Part shown: in pieces, positions 8,297-17,903 of the stretch
Layout: every line of letters starts with the position of its first letter
Position numbering within the stretch: the first letter of the stretch is position 1
DNA from: Streptomyces sp. AC555_RSS877
GTDB taxonomy: Bacteria > Actinomycetota > Actinomycetes > Streptomycetales > Streptomycetaceae
Direction of reading: 5' to 3'
DNA length: 64,000 nucleotides
NCBI RefSeq assembly: GCF_019049245.1
Contig: NZ_JAGMUK010000077.1
Span: forward strand, 17,447-81,446
Notes under the pieces: model-generated
What the model saw: the letters and a program-made list of their open reading frames with translations, nothing else
The model's database searches: none
Told to the model about the DNA's origin: nothing
Program-made: the position numbers and the translations under genes

Positions 8297-10078
8297 TCAC
8301 AGTCCCGCGATGGGGTTCTCCAGGTCGCCGATCAGCTGGAGGGCGCCGGCCGGGTCCGCGAGGTCCACCATCTGCTCGTTGTTGCGCAGCTGGAGCCGGT
8401 TGAGGCAGGACAGCGCGAACTCGGGGGCGAACATGTCGTACCGCTTGAACTTGTCGGCGAGTTCGGGCACCGAGTGCTGGTAGTCGCGGGTCACCTCCGC
8501 GACCGTGCGCCAGAAGTCGTCCTCCTCCAGAATCCCCTCGGTGACGAGGTTCGCGGCGAGGAAGCGGAAGAAGCAGTCGAAGACGTCCGTGAAGATCGAC
8601 AGGAGTTTCTTGTCGTCCGGGACCTCGACGCGCAGCCGCTCCACCGTCGGCGGCAGTACCGCCTCCGGGTCCATGACGGCGATCTCCTCGGCGATGTCCT
8701 TGTAGATCGCGCGCTGGACCACGCCGTCCTTCAGGACCAGGATCACGTTCTCGCCGTGCGGCATGAACACCAGGTCATAGGCGTAGAAGCTGTGCAGGAG
8801 AGGGGTGAGGTAGGCCCGCAGGTAGTGGCGCAGCCACTCGGCCGGCGTCAGTCCGGACTGTTCGATCAGCGCGCCCGCGAACGAAGCGCCCGCGTGGTCC
8901 ACGTGGACCAGGGAGGCCATCGTCGCGAGGGACTCGCCGTCCTGGAGGGAGGACACCGGGCTCTCGCGCCACAGCGCGGCGAGCATTTTGCGGTACGGCG
9001 AGTAGCGGTCCGTCGCCTGCTCGTACTCCAGGTGCCGGTAGCCCACGGCCGCCCGCTCCCGGATGATCGTGAGGCCGGTCGACTTCAGTAGCGGGTCGCC
9101 CTCGATGAGCTGGGCGAGCCAGTCGTTGATCGCGGGGGTCGCCTCCATGTAGGCGGCCGAGAGCCCACGCATGAAGCCCATGTTGAGGACGGACAGGGCC
9201 GTCTTCACGTAGTGCTTCTCGGGGTGCGACGTGTTGAAGAAGGTCCGGATGGACTGCTGGGCCAGGTACTCGTCGTCGCCCTCGCCCAGGCACACGAGGT
9301 GACCACGGGCGACTTCGGCGGCGAAGGTGACGGTGAGCTTGTTCCACCACTGCCAGGGGTGGACGGGGATGAGGAGGTAGTCCTCCGGGTCCCGTCCCTG
9401 GTCCTTGAGCACCTGGGAGAACCGCTCGACCGTGGCCTCGCCCAGCTCGTCCCGCACGAAGGACTCGTACTCGATCCCGACGCCCGCCGTGAACGCCGCC
9501 CGCGAGCGGTGCGCGGCCAGCCACACCAGGCGGACCGGGCTCGCGGTCTCGGGGGCGTACGACAGGTACTCGTGGATGCCGAAGCCGAGCCGTCCGTTGT
9601 TGGCGACGAAGCAGGGGTGGCCCTCGGTCATGCCGGTCTCGATGGCCTGGAAGTCGCTCTTCACCAGCTCGGCGACCGGGATCTGGGGCTTGGTGAGCTT
9701 GTAGCAGGTGCCGGAGAGGGTGGAGGAGATCTCCTCCAGGTAGACCGGCAGGATCGCGTCGCTCAGACCGAGGGTCCGCTTCAGCTCGATGAAGAAGTCC
9801 AGGGCCGCCAGGGGAAGTTCGTTGCCGTCCCGGGTGCGGGTGATCGAGTCGGCGGCCACCTGCCAGTGGTCGAGGGCGTGGCGGGTGGCGGAGAAGCGGT
9901 AGCGGGTCAGGCCGTCGTCACTCCGTACGACGTACTCGTCCCCGCCCCCGTCTCCGTCCTTCTCCGGCGCGATCAGCCGTTCGTGCGCGAACTCGGCCAG
10001 TGCCTTGCGGATGAGCAGGCGGTTGGCCGTCTCCCAGCGCTCGGGGGAGAGGTGGGCCACGGCGTCGGCGAGGCTCAT
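8297..10078 (-). CDS. desD: desferrioxamine synthetase DesD (NIS synthetase)
   Basis: 593-aa IucA/IucC-family NRPS-independent siderophore synthetase. It uses ATP to condense and cyclise N-hydroxy-N-succinyl (or acyl) cadaverine units into desferrioxamine E/B. Typical features are GHPCFVANNGRLGFG and VHPWQWWNK in the N-terminal part and the FhuF-like C-terminal part with LSCLNRLQLRNNEQMVD. The start ATG 10078 overlaps the desC stop (ATGA), so the two are translationally coupled at the end of desABCD. It is controlled with the operon by the iron box before desA. A convergent terminator separates it from hexA. Confidence 0.96.
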   Translation of the reverse strand: MSLADAVAHLSPERWETANRLLIRKALAEFAHERLIAPEKDGDGGGDEYVVRSDDGLTRYRFSATRHALDHWQVAADSITRTRDGNELPLAALDFFIELKRTLGLSDAILPVYLEEISSTLSGTCYKLTKPQIPVAELVKSDFQAIETGMTEGHPCFVANNGRLGFGIHEYLSYAPETASPVRLVWLAAHRSRAAFTAGVGIEYESFVRDELGEATVERFSQVLKDQGRDPEDYLLIPVHPWQWWNKLTVTFAAEVARGHLVCLGEGDDEYLAQQSIRTFFNTSHPEKHYVKTALSVLNMGFMRGLSAAYMEATPAINDWLAQLIEGDPLLKSTGLTIIRERAAVGYRHLEYEQATDRYSPYRKMLAALWRESPVSSLQDGESLATMASLVHVDHAGASFAGALIEQSGLTPAEWLRHYLRAYLTPLLHSFYAYDLVFMPHGENVILVLKDGVVQRAIYKDIAEEIAVMDPEAVLPPTVERLRVEVPDDKKLLSIFTDVFDCFFRFLAANLVTEGILEEDDFWRTVAEVTRDYQHSVPELADKFKRYDMFAPEFALSCLNRLQLRNNEQMVDLADPAGALQLIGDLENPIAGL

Positions 10079-10638
10079 GCCGCCACCCCCGTCGCCGCGG
10101 CGAACTGTTCCCGGGTGCAGAAGCTCAGCAACGCCTTCTTCTCCGGCTTCTGTATCTGGCGGTCGGGCACGAACCCGACGGCTTCGTTCAGGGCGTGGAC
10201 GGCCTTGTTGGACACGTCGGGTTCGACGACCACCCGGGCGGTGGCGGGGTCCTCGAAGAGGTGCGTCATCACGGCCGTGATGACCGCGCGGGTGAAGCCG
10301 TGCACGGGCCGGTCGGTGGGGGCGACCAGGAAGTGCATGCCGACGTCTCCGGGCTCGGGCTCGTACAGACCGACCAGCTCGTGGTGGGCGGGGTCGTACT
10401 TCTCCATCAGGAACGCGGGCACGCCGTCGTGCAGGCCGATCAGCGCGTGCCAGTGCTCGTCGGCGGCGATCTCCATGTACGCGCGCTCGACGTCCTCCAG
10501 TCTGGCGTCCTGCATCATCCAGAAGGCCGCCTTGGGGTGGGTGACCCAGGAGTGCACGAGCTCGGCGTCCTTGAGGGGGTCGAGGGGGCGGAGGGTGAGG
10601 GTGCCCAGGTCGGTGCGGGTGCCGGTGGTGGGGGTCAT
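10075..10638 (-). CDS. desC: desferrioxamine N-acyltransferase DesC (GNAT family)
   Basis: 187 aa. Transfers a succinyl or acetyl group from its CoA ester to N-hydroxycadaverine, giving the hydroxamate. It resembles IucB/AcsA-type siderophore acyltransferases: [18 protein letters not shown] at the start, [22 protein letters not shown], and a conserved GNAT core ending in [24 protein letters not shown] 10638 overlaps the desB stop at 10635-10637 and its own stop overlaps the desD start, so desBCD form a tightly coupled unit. The C-terminal part of a long open frame (10075-11775) is the real gene; upstream of 10638 that frame is antisense of nothing and out of frame with desB. Confidence 0.95.
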   Translation of the reverse strand: MTPTTGTRTDLGTLTLRPLDPLKDAELVHSWVTHPKAAFWMMQDARLEDVERAYMEIAADEHWHALIGLHDGVPAFLMEKYDPAHHELVGLYEPEPGDVGMHFLVAPTDRPVHGFTRAVITAVMTHLFEDPATARVVVEPDVSNKAVHALNEAVGFVPDRQIQKPEKKALLSFCTREQFAAATGVAA

Positions 10639-11942
10639 GCGGCGAACTCCTGGAACGCGATGGTCTTCTCGACCGGGTAGTACTCGCTGCCGAGCAGCTC
10701 TCGGATGATGTAGCTGTTGCGGTACGCGCCCATGCCCAGGTCGGGGCTGGTGATGCTGTGCGTGTGGACGCCGGCGTTCTGCAGGAACACGCCCCGGCCG
10801 GTCACGTCGATCGCGTAGTTGCGGGCGATGTCGTAGTTGCCCTGGGAGTCGTAGAGCAGCCGGTCGCGGACGGGCTTGAGGAACTCCGGCTCGGCGTACT
10901 TGTAGCCGGTGGCCAGGACCAGTCCCTGCGAGGTCAGCTCGTAGTCCTTCTCCTGCTCCTCCTGGCGGAAGGACAGGGTGTACGTGCCGTTCTCGTACCG
11001 GGCGCTGTGCAGCGAGGAGTTGGTGAGCAGCCGGGTGGGCACCGGACCGCCGAGGTTCTTCTGGTAGAGCAGGTCGAAGATCTCGTTGATCAGGTCGCCG
11101 TCGATGCCCTTGAACAGGTTCTTCTGCTCGGCCGTGAGGCGGTAGCGGGTCTTCTCCGGCAGCGCGTGGTAGTAGTCGACGTACTCCGGGGAGGTCATCT
11201 CCAGCGTGAGTTTCGTGTACTCCAGCGGGAAGAAGCGCGGCGAGCGGGTGACCCAGTTCAGCTGGTAGCCGTGGACGTCGATCTCGCTGAGGAGGTCGTA
11301 GTAGATCTCGGCGGCGGACTGGCCGGAGCCGACGAGGGTGATCGACTCCTTCTTCTGCAGCTCCTGCTTGTGCTGCATGTAGCGGGAGTTGTGCAGGAAG
11401 TCGCCGCCCAGGCCCTGACAGGCCTCGGGGACATAAGGCGGGGTGCCGGTGCCGAGGACCAGGCGGCGGGCGCGGAAGGTCTCGCCGGCCGTGGTCCGCA
11501 CGACGTACAGCTCGTCGCCTTCGTCGTACTGGACGTCCGTGACGGTGGTGTTGAAGCGGACGCAGCTCAGTTTGTCCGCGGCCCAGCGGCAGTAGTCGTC
11601 GTACTCGACCCGCAGCGGGTAGAAGTTCTCGCGGATGTAGAACGAGTACAGCCGGCCCTTCTCCTTCAGGTAGTTGAGGAAGGAGTACGGCGAGGTCGGG
11701 TCGGCGAGGGTGACCAGGTCCGACATGAAAGGGGTCTGGAGGTGGGCGCCGTCCAGGAACATGCCCGCGTGCCACTCGAAGCCGGGCTTCGAGTCCAGGA
11801 AGATGCCGTTCAGTTCGTCGATGGGCTCGGTGAGGCAGGCGAGGCCCAGGTTGAACGGGCCGAGCCCGATCCCCACGAAGTCGTAACTGCGGGCGGATTC
11901 AGGAAGCGCGGTCAAGGGACTCTCCCAGGTACTGCTCGGCAT
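10635..11942 (-). CDS. desB: cadaverine N-monooxygenase DesB
   Basis: 435 aa. FAD- and NADPH-dependent hydroxylation of cadaverine to N-hydroxycadaverine, second step to desferrioxamine. It belongs to the IucD/PvdA family: [14 protein letters not shown] is the FAD-binding GxGxxN-type motif, [19 protein letters not shown] the NADPH Rossmann motif, and [14 protein letters not shown] the C-terminal ATGY motif. ATG 11942 lies inside desA, overlapping it by 44 bp. A TTG at 11915 with GGGAGAG five bases upstream is a plausible alternative start, losing nine residues. Confidence 0.95.
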   Translation of the reverse strand: MPSSTWESPLTALPESARSYDFVGIGLGPFNLGLACLTEPIDELNGIFLDSKPGFEWHAGMFLDGAHLQTPFMSDLVTLADPTSPYSFLNYLKEKGRLYSFYIRENFYPLRVEYDDYCRWAADKLSCVRFNTTVTDVQYDEGDELYVVRTTAGETFRARRLVLGTGTPPYVPEACQGLGGDFLHNSRYMQHKQELQKKESITLVGSGQSAAEIYYDLLSEIDVHGYQLNWVTRSPRFFPLEYTKLTLEMTSPEYVDYYHALPEKTRYRLTAEQKNLFKGIDGDLINEIFDLLYQKNLGGPVPTRLLTNSSLHSARYENGTYTLSFRQEEQEKDYELTSQGLVLATGYKYAEPEFLKPVRDRLLYDSQGNYDIARNYAIDVTGRGVFLQNAGVHTHSITSPDLGMGAYRNSYIIRELLGSEYYPVEKTIAFQEFAA

Positions 11943-13365
11943 GGCCGGCGATCAGGTCGAGTACGGCGGCCATGTCGTCGGTCGTCGTCTCGGGATTGAG
12001 CAGGGTGAACTTGAGGTAGTGGCGGCCGGCCACCTTGGTGCCCGCGACCACCGCGTCGCCGGAGGCGAACAGGGCCTTGCGGGCGTACAGGTTGGCGCGG
12101 TCGATCTCGGCCGGGTCGGTGACGGCGGCCGGGATGTAGCGGAAGACGAGGGTGGAGAGGGTGGGCTCGACCACGACGTCGAAGCGCGGGTCGGCGGCCA
12201 GCAGCTTCCAGCCCTCCACCGCCAGGTCGCAGACCTCGTCGAAGAGCTGACCGATGCCGTCGGCGCCCATCACGCGCAGCGTCATCCACAGCTTGAGGGC
12301 GTCGAAGCGGCGGGTGGTCTGCAGGGACTTGTCGACCTGGTTGGGGATACGTTCCTGCACCATGCGGCGCGGGTTCAGGTACTCCGCGTGGTAGGTGGCG
12401 TGGCGCAGGGTGGACGCGTCCCGGACCAGCACCGCGGACGAACTCACCGGCTGGAAGAACGACTTGTGGTAGTCGACGGTGACCGAGTCGGCGCGCTCGA
12501 TGCCGTCGATGCGGTCGCGGTACTTCACCGAGGCGAGCAGTCCGCAGCCGTAGGCGGCGTCGACGTGCATCCACACGCCGTACTGGTCGCACAGCTCGGC
12601 GATCTCGGGCAGCGGGTCGATGGAGCCGAAGTCGGTGGTGCCGGCGGTGGCGACGACGGCCATGGGGACGAGGCCGTCCTGCTTGCAGCGCTCCAGCTCG
12701 TGGGCGAGCGCGACGGTCTGCATGCGCTTGTCGGTGTCGACGGGGATCGACACGACGGAGTCCTGGCTGAGGCCGAGCAGTTTCGCGGACTTCTGCACGC
12801 TGAAGTGGCTGACCTCGGAGGTGAAGATGCGCAGTTTGGCGAAGGAGGCCGGCCCGTCCCATCCGTCCCGGCCCGGCTTCGCCTCCTCGCGGGCGAGGAG
12901 CAGCGCCTGGAGGTTGGACTGGGTGCCGCCGGAGGTGAACACGCCGTCGGCGTTCTCGCCGAGGCCGATGCGGGCCGTGGTCCAGTCGACGAGCTTGCGC
13001 TCGATGAGGGTGCCGCCGGCCGACTGGTCCCAGGTGTCCAGGGAGGAGTTGACGGCGGAGAGGACGGCCTCGCCGACCACGGCCGGGATGACGACCGGGC
13101 AGTTGAGATGGGCGAGGTAGCGGGGGTGGTGGAAGTAGACCGCGTCCCGGAGGTAGACGTCCTCCAGTTCGTCGAGCACCGCACTGGTGTCGTGCAGCGG
13201 CTTGTCGAGGTCGATCTCGTCGATCGTGGGGGAGAGGGCGTCGACCGTGACGCCGGTGAACGGACGGTTCGTGGTGGCGAGTTTGGCCGCCACCCGCTCT
13301 ATTCCTTCCGTCACGGAGCGGCGGTAGTGCTCCGCGGTCGTGTCGTTGAGCAGGTGCGAGCGCAT
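11899..13365 (-). CDS. desA: lysine decarboxylase DesA (PLP, group II)
   Basis: 488 aa. Decarboxylates L-lysine to cadaverine, the first committed step of desferrioxamine synthesis. It is a group II PLP decarboxylase: [31 protein letters not shown], and the PLP Lys in [20 protein letters not shown] 13365 is preceded by GGAGGA at about 7 nt. It heads desABCD and has a 19-bp iron box about 64 bp upstream, so iron-loaded DmdR/IdeR should repress it and low iron induce it. Confidence 0.96.
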   Translation of the reverse strand: MRSHLLNDTTAEHYRRSVTEGIERVAAKLATTNRPFTGVTVDALSPTIDEIDLDKPLHDTSAVLDELEDVYLRDAVYFHHPRYLAHLNCPVVIPAVVGEAVLSAVNSSLDTWDQSAGGTLIERKLVDWTTARIGLGENADGVFTSGGTQSNLQALLLAREEAKPGRDGWDGPASFAKLRIFTSEVSHFSVQKSAKLLGLSQDSVVSIPVDTDKRMQTVALAHELERCKQDGLVPMAVVATAGTTDFGSIDPLPEIAELCDQYGVWMHVDAAYGCGLLASVKYRDRIDGIERADSVTVDYHKSFFQPVSSSAVLVRDASTLRHATYHAEYLNPRRMVQERIPNQVDKSLQTTRRFDALKLWMTLRVMGADGIGQLFDEVCDLAVEGWKLLAADPRFDVVVEPTLSTLVFRYIPAAVTDPAEIDRANLYARKALFASGDAVVAGTKVAGRHYLKFTLLNPETTTDDMAAVLDLIAGHAEQYLGESLDRAS

Positions 13366-13428
13366 GTGCAAGTCCTCCGGTGGGGACAGTCCGTGGGGCT
13401 GGGAGCGGGGCGGAGCCTCGGCTTCAAC

Positions 13429-13447
13429 TTAAGTTAGCCTAACCTAA
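13429..13447. promoter_or_regulatory. iron box (DmdR/IdeR operator) of desABCD
   Basis: TTAAGTTAGCCTAACCTAA, a 19-bp interrupted palindrome; its complement TTAGGTTAGGCTAACTTAA differs by one base from the usual actinobacterial iron-box core. It lies upstream of desA, so iron-bound DmdR1/IdeR should repress desABCD. Confidence 0.92.
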
Positions 13448-13529
13448 GTAACGTGCAGGAAATGCAGCCCCTGCCGTGACTGCGGTCACTCTGAACGCAG
13501 CCCTGCCTTGTACGAGTTGGACGTTTCGG

Positions 13530-14399
13530 TCATTCCTGCTCGCGCAGCTGCTCCTCGGTCAGGCCCTGCCGCCAGTAGCCGACGAAGGTGACTCTGCGGC
13601 GGTCGAACTCGCGCTCGCGCACGAAGTGCCGACGCAGCTCCTTCACGCACCCGGACTCGCCCGCGATCCAGACGTACGGGTGCTCGGCGGGCGGGAGTTG
13701 AGTGTCACGCAGGGCGCTGAGCGCCATGGGGGAGCTCTGGATGCTGCTCTTCTCGTCCTGCACCAGCCAGGTGATCTCGGCGTCCGCCTGCGTCACCACG
13801 TCCTGGATGTCACCGGCGTGCGGGACCTCCAGCCAGACCCGGGCGCCAAGGCCCGCCGGCAGCGACTCGACGATGGAGCAGGCGGCCGGTACGGCGGTCT
13901 CGTCGCCCCAGATCACCACCAGGTCGGTGTCCTCGGGCGGGCGGAAACGGATCGCCCGGTTGTCCGCGATCGCCGGGCCGAGCAGGACGACCTGGTCGCC
14001 GGCGGCGGCGTCCGCGGCCCACCGGGAGGCGGGGCCGGCCTCGATGGCCGCGTCCGGCTCGACGCCGTGCAGCACGAAGTCGATGTCGATCTCGTCCGTA
14101 TGGCCGTCGGCGTCCCGCCGCAGGGCGCGGAGCGTGTACGAGCGCATCACCGCCCGTACGTCGTCCGGGAGTTCGCGCCAGCCCTGCCACCAGCCGTCGC
14201 CGAGCTCGATCGGAACCCGGGGCTCCTTCTGGCCGGGTTGCGGGATGAACAGCGACAGGGACTGGTCCTGTCCGTCGGAGTGGAAGTCGCGGAGGTCGGG
14301 GCCGTCGAAGGTGACCCGGACCAGGGACGGGCCGAGCCGCCTCGTCCGCACGACCTGGAGGGAGAAGAAACGGAACGGGGCGGCTACGGCGGTGGCCAT
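13530..14399 (-). CDS. desF: siderophore-interacting protein (ferrioxamine reductase-like)
   Basis: 289 aa. FAD-dependent ferric-siderophore reductase of the ViuB/SIP family, which reduces Fe3+ in imported ferrioxamine to free the iron in the cytoplasm. The N-terminal FAD-binding barrel has the RSYTLR motif (MRSYTLRALRRD). The C-terminal lobe has VVIWGDETAVPA and WIAGESGCVKELRRH, then GYWRQGLTEEQLRE, all characteristic. It sits between desE and desA on the same strand, as in the recalled S. coelicolor desEF-desABCD order (SCO2781). No iron box is visible directly upstream (134-bp gap), so it is probably read through from the desE promoter. Confidence 0.93.
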   Translation of the reverse strand: MATAVAAPFRFFSLQVVRTRRLGPSLVRVTFDGPDLRDFHSDGQDQSLSLFIPQPGQKEPRVPIELGDGWWQGWRELPDDVRAVMRSYTLRALRRDADGHTDEIDIDFVLHGVEPDAAIEAGPASRWAADAAAGDQVVLLGPAIADNRAIRFRPPEDTDLVVIWGDETAVPAACSIVESLPAGLGARVWLEVPHAGDIQDVVTQADAEITWLVQDEKSSIQSSPMALSALRDTQLPPAEHPYVWIAGESGCVKELRRHFVREREFDRRRVTFVGYWRQGLTEEQLREQE

Positions 14400-14533
14400 G
14401 GGGTAACTCCTGAATCGACGTCAGGTACAGGTGCCTGGGGGCGCGGGGCTGGGCCGGTATGCGGCTTCGCCGCGGGGCGCGACCGGCCACAACCGGCCCG
14501 CGGTCACCTCCGGCAAAGCTCAGCGACCCCTGG
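14400..14533. other. desE-desF spacer with short GC hairpins
   Basis: 134 bp containing GCGGC-TTC-GCCGC (near 14461-14473) and CCGGCCACAACCGG-like repeats. These are common Streptomyces spacer palindromes that may partly terminate or stabilise the desE message. No iron box is seen here. Confidence 0.4.
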
Positions 14534-15580
14534 TCAGCTGACCTTCTTCGCCTTCTCCAGCGCCTCGGCGAGGCTGGTGAGCAGCGGGGTGCACTTGGCG
14601 TAGGACAGGATCGGCTCGGGGGAGCGCGCGATGACCTGGCCGGCCTTGACGGCGGGCAGCTTCTTCCAGGTGGCCTCGGTGATGTCGGCCGGCTGGATGG
14701 TCGAGGAGCGGTCGTCCATCATGATGATGTCGGCCTTGTACTTGTCGACATTCTCCCAGCTCAGCGACTCGAACCAGCCGCCACCGACCTTCTTCGCGCT
14801 CTCCGGGGGCTCGACGAAGTTCACGCCGAGGGCCTTGAAGTACTCCAGGTCGATGGAGAGGTTGGTGCCGGAGACGTAGAACAGCTCCGCGCTGGCGGAA
14901 CCGGCCATCACCTTGATGTCGGGCTTGGCCTTGGCGGCCGCGCGCAGGCGGGTGGCGGCCGCCTCGAAGGCCTTCTTGGCGTCCGTCACCTTGGCGGAGG
15001 TCAGGTCGCCGCCGAGGGACTCGGCCAGCTGCCACATGCGCTCCAGCGGCTGGGTGAGCTGGCGGTCGTAGACGGAGATGCCGACGCTCGGGGCGAGCTG
15101 GGCGATCTTGTCCTTCGACGCCTCGGGGACGTACCAGAGGGTGCCGGCGTCGTCGAACAGCGTGGAGATCAGCACGTCGGGCGCGAGGGCCGCGTACTTC
15201 TCGACGTTGAACTGGTCCCAGGCGTTGCCGAGGACGGTGAGCTTGCTGATGTCCATGTCGCCGGCCTGGACGTCGGCCTTGCCGTCCGCGGTCTTGGTCG
15301 GGCCGAAGACGCCCTTGACCGAGATGCCGTAGTCGAAGAGGGCGGCGGCGACGCCGGTGAAGGCGACGATGTTGGCGGGGGCCTTGTCCAGCTTCACGGT
15401 CGTGCCGCGGTCGTCCTTGAAGCTCCAGGGGCCGGAGGCCTTCGCGGACGCCGTCGAGTCCGAGCCGCTGCTCTCCGAGTCGCTGTCGCCGCACGCGGCG
15501 AGGAAGGCGCCGAGGCCGAGCGCACCCCCGGTGGCGAGGATCCCGCGGCGGGAGAAGTTGGCGGTTGTGGCGTTCGACAT
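14534..15580 (-). CDS. desE: ferrioxamine-binding lipoprotein DesE
   Basis: 348 aa. Extracytoplasmic substrate-binding lipoprotein that captures ferrioxamines for ABC import (FecB/BtuF-like, helical-backbone family). The N-terminus has a twin-Arg-type signal (NFSRRGILATGG) and a lipobox LAAC, giving a diacylated Cys at about residue 30, followed by a Ser/Asp-rich tether. Two binding lobes follow, with GTTVKLDKAPANIVAF and PDVLISTLFDDAG. No permease or ATPase gene is adjacent, as is usual for desE. The iron box at 15651-15669 lies 70 bp upstream. Confidence 0.95.
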   Translation of the reverse strand: MSNATTANFSRRGILATGGALGLGAFLAACGDSDSESSGSDSTASAKASGPWSFKDDRGTTVKLDKAPANIVAFTGVAAALFDYGISVKGVFGPTKTADGKADVQAGDMDISKLTVLGNAWDQFNVEKYAALAPDVLISTLFDDAGTLWYVPEASKDKIAQLAPSVGISVYDRQLTQPLERMWQLAESLGGDLTSAKVTDAKKAFEAAATRLRAAAKAKPDIKVMAGSASAELFYVSGTNLSIDLEYFKALGVNFVEPPESAKKVGGGWFESLSWENVDKYKADIIMMDDRSSTIQPADITEATWKKLPAVKAGQVIARSPEPILSYAKCTPLLTSLAEALEKAKKVS

Positions 15581-15880
15581 GGGATGGGTCTGCTTTCGTG
15601 CGTACGGGGGCCACTGGGGGGTCCGCGCCTGCGGGTGGCTGGAATCAGACTTAGGTTAGCCTAACCTTGCACGCTGTCCAGAAGGCACCCGGTACCTGTT
15701 CCCCGGCTGCGGAGGGCGATACCCGGGACTTCTGTGAGGCGAGCCACAAACGGGCCGGGTCCCGCGGAACGGCTCCTGCGGAATCACGCCGGTGAACTCC
15801 CTTACGGCGCCCGCCTCTTCGCCCCTGCGGCGGGGATGACGTGGCGCGGCTGGCAGGGACGTCCACTGCCGTCGTCAGTT
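15581..15880. other. desE upstream region
   Basis: 300 bp containing the desE leader and iron box. Beyond 15670 I see no convincing gene or repeat; open frames here are short and unlike known proteins. Confidence 0.5.
15651..15669. promoter_or_regulatory. iron box (DmdR/IdeR operator) of desE
   Basis: TTAGGTTAGCCTAACCTTG, a near-perfect 19-bp palindrome matching the consensus on its left arm exactly. It lies 70 bp upstream of desE and should repress desE (and probably desF) when iron is plentiful. Confidence 0.93.
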
Positions 15881-16066
15881 ATGTCATCGCCTCGGCTTCC
15901 CTGGGTGCTCCCCGGCGCCGCGAACCTCGTCCTGGGCGTGGTCGCCGTCGTTCCCCCGTGGTTTCTCGTGCAGTTCGCGAGCAACTACCCCCTCGCGGCC
16001 CTGGGCACCACCAGCCGCGAACCCACGGACGACGACGGCATGTTGCCGTGGGCGATGCCGCTACAG
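15881..16066 (+). pseudogene. truncated membrane-protein remnant (5' part only)
   Basis: From ATG 15881 the frame reads MSSPRLPWVLPGAANLVLG, then a hydrophobic stretch (VLGVVAVVPPWFLVQFA) and LAALGTTSREPTDDDGMLPW. This looks like the start of a small integral membrane protein. Soon after LPWAMPLQ the frame runs antisense into the Uma2 remnant and meaningful sequence stops. I read it as a gene whose 3' end was lost at the same rearrangement joining the neighbouring remnants. The family is not firmly recognised. Confidence 0.35.
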
Positions 16067-16070
16067 CTCG

Positions 16071-16317
16071 TCAGAGCCAGTTCACGTCGGGGACGTGACC
16101 GGAATCCGCTTCAAGCTCGGTTTCAGGTGCGCGGCGAATGAACCCTGAGGTGTCCAGCTCGAAGTCGAAAGGGGCGGGAACCCGCACGGGCCGCCCGAAC
16201 GGGACGTTGGTCCGCGACCGGTATCCCTTCGGAGACGGGTCCCAGAAGACCGAGACCTCCTGCACCTGCATGTCGAGCACGAGGTACACCGGCACGATCC
16301 GCCCGTACGTTTCCTGA
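16071..16317 (-). pseudogene. C-terminal remnant of an Uma2-family (DUF820) nuclease-like gene
   Basis: The frame gives IVPVYLVLDMQVQEV, then GYRSRTNVPFGRPVRVP, FDFELDTSGF and a stop at 16071. This is the C-terminal strand-rich part of Uma2/DUF820 proteins (restriction-endonuclease-like fold), of which streptomycetes have many. The N-terminal two thirds, with the catalytic acids, are missing. Upstream the DNA switches directly into the FG-GAP gene in another frame, so this is a fusion scar and not a working gene. Confidence 0.55.
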
Positions 16318-17395
16318 CCTGGGTGTATGCGCCGGACGATTGGACGCGGACGACCGCGACACCACCGGCGTCCGCCAGCGTTCCGACGTCCTCGCCGGGC
16401 ATCCCGATGGCGAGCAGTACGTCGGAGTTGTACGTCTGGTCGCTCGGCCGGTGGCCGGTCATGGAGATCGAGGTACCGAAGCCGTCGCCGGCTTCCGGCG
16501 CGCCGGCGATCCCGGTGCTGTTCTGGTCGAGTCCGAGGAGTGGCGTGGGCATGCCATTGGAGAGGTTGTGGGTGAAGACCGCGACGCCTCCGGCGAACTT
16601 TTCGTCACCGATGGCCTCTCCCAGGCTGCCGACCGCGAAGTAGCGGTTGGTCCCGGCGAGCGAGTAACCGAAGCGGTCGTTGGCCTCGACCGCACCGGGG
16701 ATATCAGGGTCGTTCTGGCTGAGGGGCTTCTTGGTGCTGCCCTGCACGTATTCGATACAGCCGGCGTCCGAGTAGGTCTTGCCGTCCACGGTGACGTTCT
16801 CACCGGGGACACCGACGATCAGGTACGGCGCACCGCTCGCGGTCGAGCCCGCCTTCAGGGAGAAGCCGAACCAGTCGGACGCCTCGATCCCGGTGGTCGA
16901 GTCGAGCCCCTTCTGGGTATAACCCCCGATCTTGGAGCCCGCCCCGATGCCGGTGGGCGTGCCATGGACGATGAAGATTGCCCCCGCGTTGACGACGTTG
17001 ACGCCGTCCTGCACGACATCCTCGTACGGCGCCCCCACCACCAGGTCGCTACAGCCGTCACTGTCGGCGTCATAGGAGGCGACGGAGGCCCCGAAGCTGT
17101 CACCCGTCTCCGGCGCCGCCGACATTCCGGTGGTGGCCTGAGAGACTTCCGAGACCCCCTTGCCGCCGCCGAGTACTACGCGCACCAGGCCGGCCTGCTT
17201 GGCCCCGTTGACCGTGGCGTCCGGGTCCGCGATCACGGTGTCGGTCACCCCGTCGCCGTTGAAATCGCTCGTCGTCCCAGCCGTGCACGTGGCCGCCGCT
17301 GCCTGTGGCGACGCCAGCGTCACGACCCCCATAGCGGCCAGGAGCAAGTTGGCCAGCGCGGCTAACCCCCCGGCCAGATGTGTACGCGCTCGCAC
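16310..17395 (-). pseudogene. FG-GAP repeat (integrin alpha-like) exported protein, 3'-truncated
   Basis: From GTG 17395 (after AAGGGGTGGGAG) a signal peptide (HLAGGLAALANLLLAAMGVV, cleavage near QAAAA) leads into FG-GAP/VCBS-type blades. Examples are DFNGDGVTDTVIADPDA, DADSDGCSDLVVGAPYEDV, WFGFSLKAG and RFGYSLAG...AVGSLGEAIGD, with Asp-rich calcium-binding loops, i.e. a beta-propeller. After GGVAVVRVQSSGAYTQVR the frame runs into the Uma2 remnant in the wrong frame, giving a Cys/Arg-rich nonsense tail to 16082. The last part of the propeller is missing. Role unknown; such proteins are cell-surface or secreted. Confidence 0.6.
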
Positions 17396-17903
17396 ACTCC
17401 CACCCCTTGTTTTTCTTCGAGCACGCCAACGTAAGGCCACCCTATGAATGATGTAAGAGGAGACTAAATGCGATCCAAATAAAGATCGTCAAGACTTATC
17501 GGAAAACTGGCTGCATACAGCAATTGCATCGATTGCGTTGATCTTTGCCTTACGTACTGCAATTAGTGAGAAATGGACTGTTGGCTTCGAATCGGGGCAA
17601 ACGGGTCGGCTCGGCGCCTCAAGGTCCAGCGATTGGCCACTACTTCATCAAACTCTCATCTGGCGGGCGCAGGGGAGTCGTTATATCTTCACTACTCAAC
17701 GAGACTTCTTGAATGCAAATTACGCTTGGCGCGGGCGGTGAAAGTCACGCGATACCGCCGAGTCTGTTATGCCTGTCAGCTCTTCGGGAAATGCGTAACG
17801 ACGGCCGGGGCGGCTATTTCGATGATTGTCTCTGCGCTCGAATCGATCCTGTTGCTCGGCGAACAATCCGTCGACGCCCAGGCCGGCAGGTAAGGTCCGT
17901 GGG
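17396..17903. other. AT-rich gene-free spacer
   Basis: About 500 bp with clearly lower GC than the rest (for example AAATAAAGATCG near 17475 and GCAATTGCATCGATTGCG near 17518). No reading frame looks like a protein. The composition break beside three broken genes suggests foreign or decaying DNA. It must include the promoter of the FG-GAP gene on the minus strand and of the glycosyltransferase on the plus strand. Confidence 0.5.

Noticed and set aside
17573-17893. Small plus-strand gene in the AT-rich spacer
   Set aside because: No ribosome-binding site, no recognisable motif, and codon use unlike neighbouring genes.
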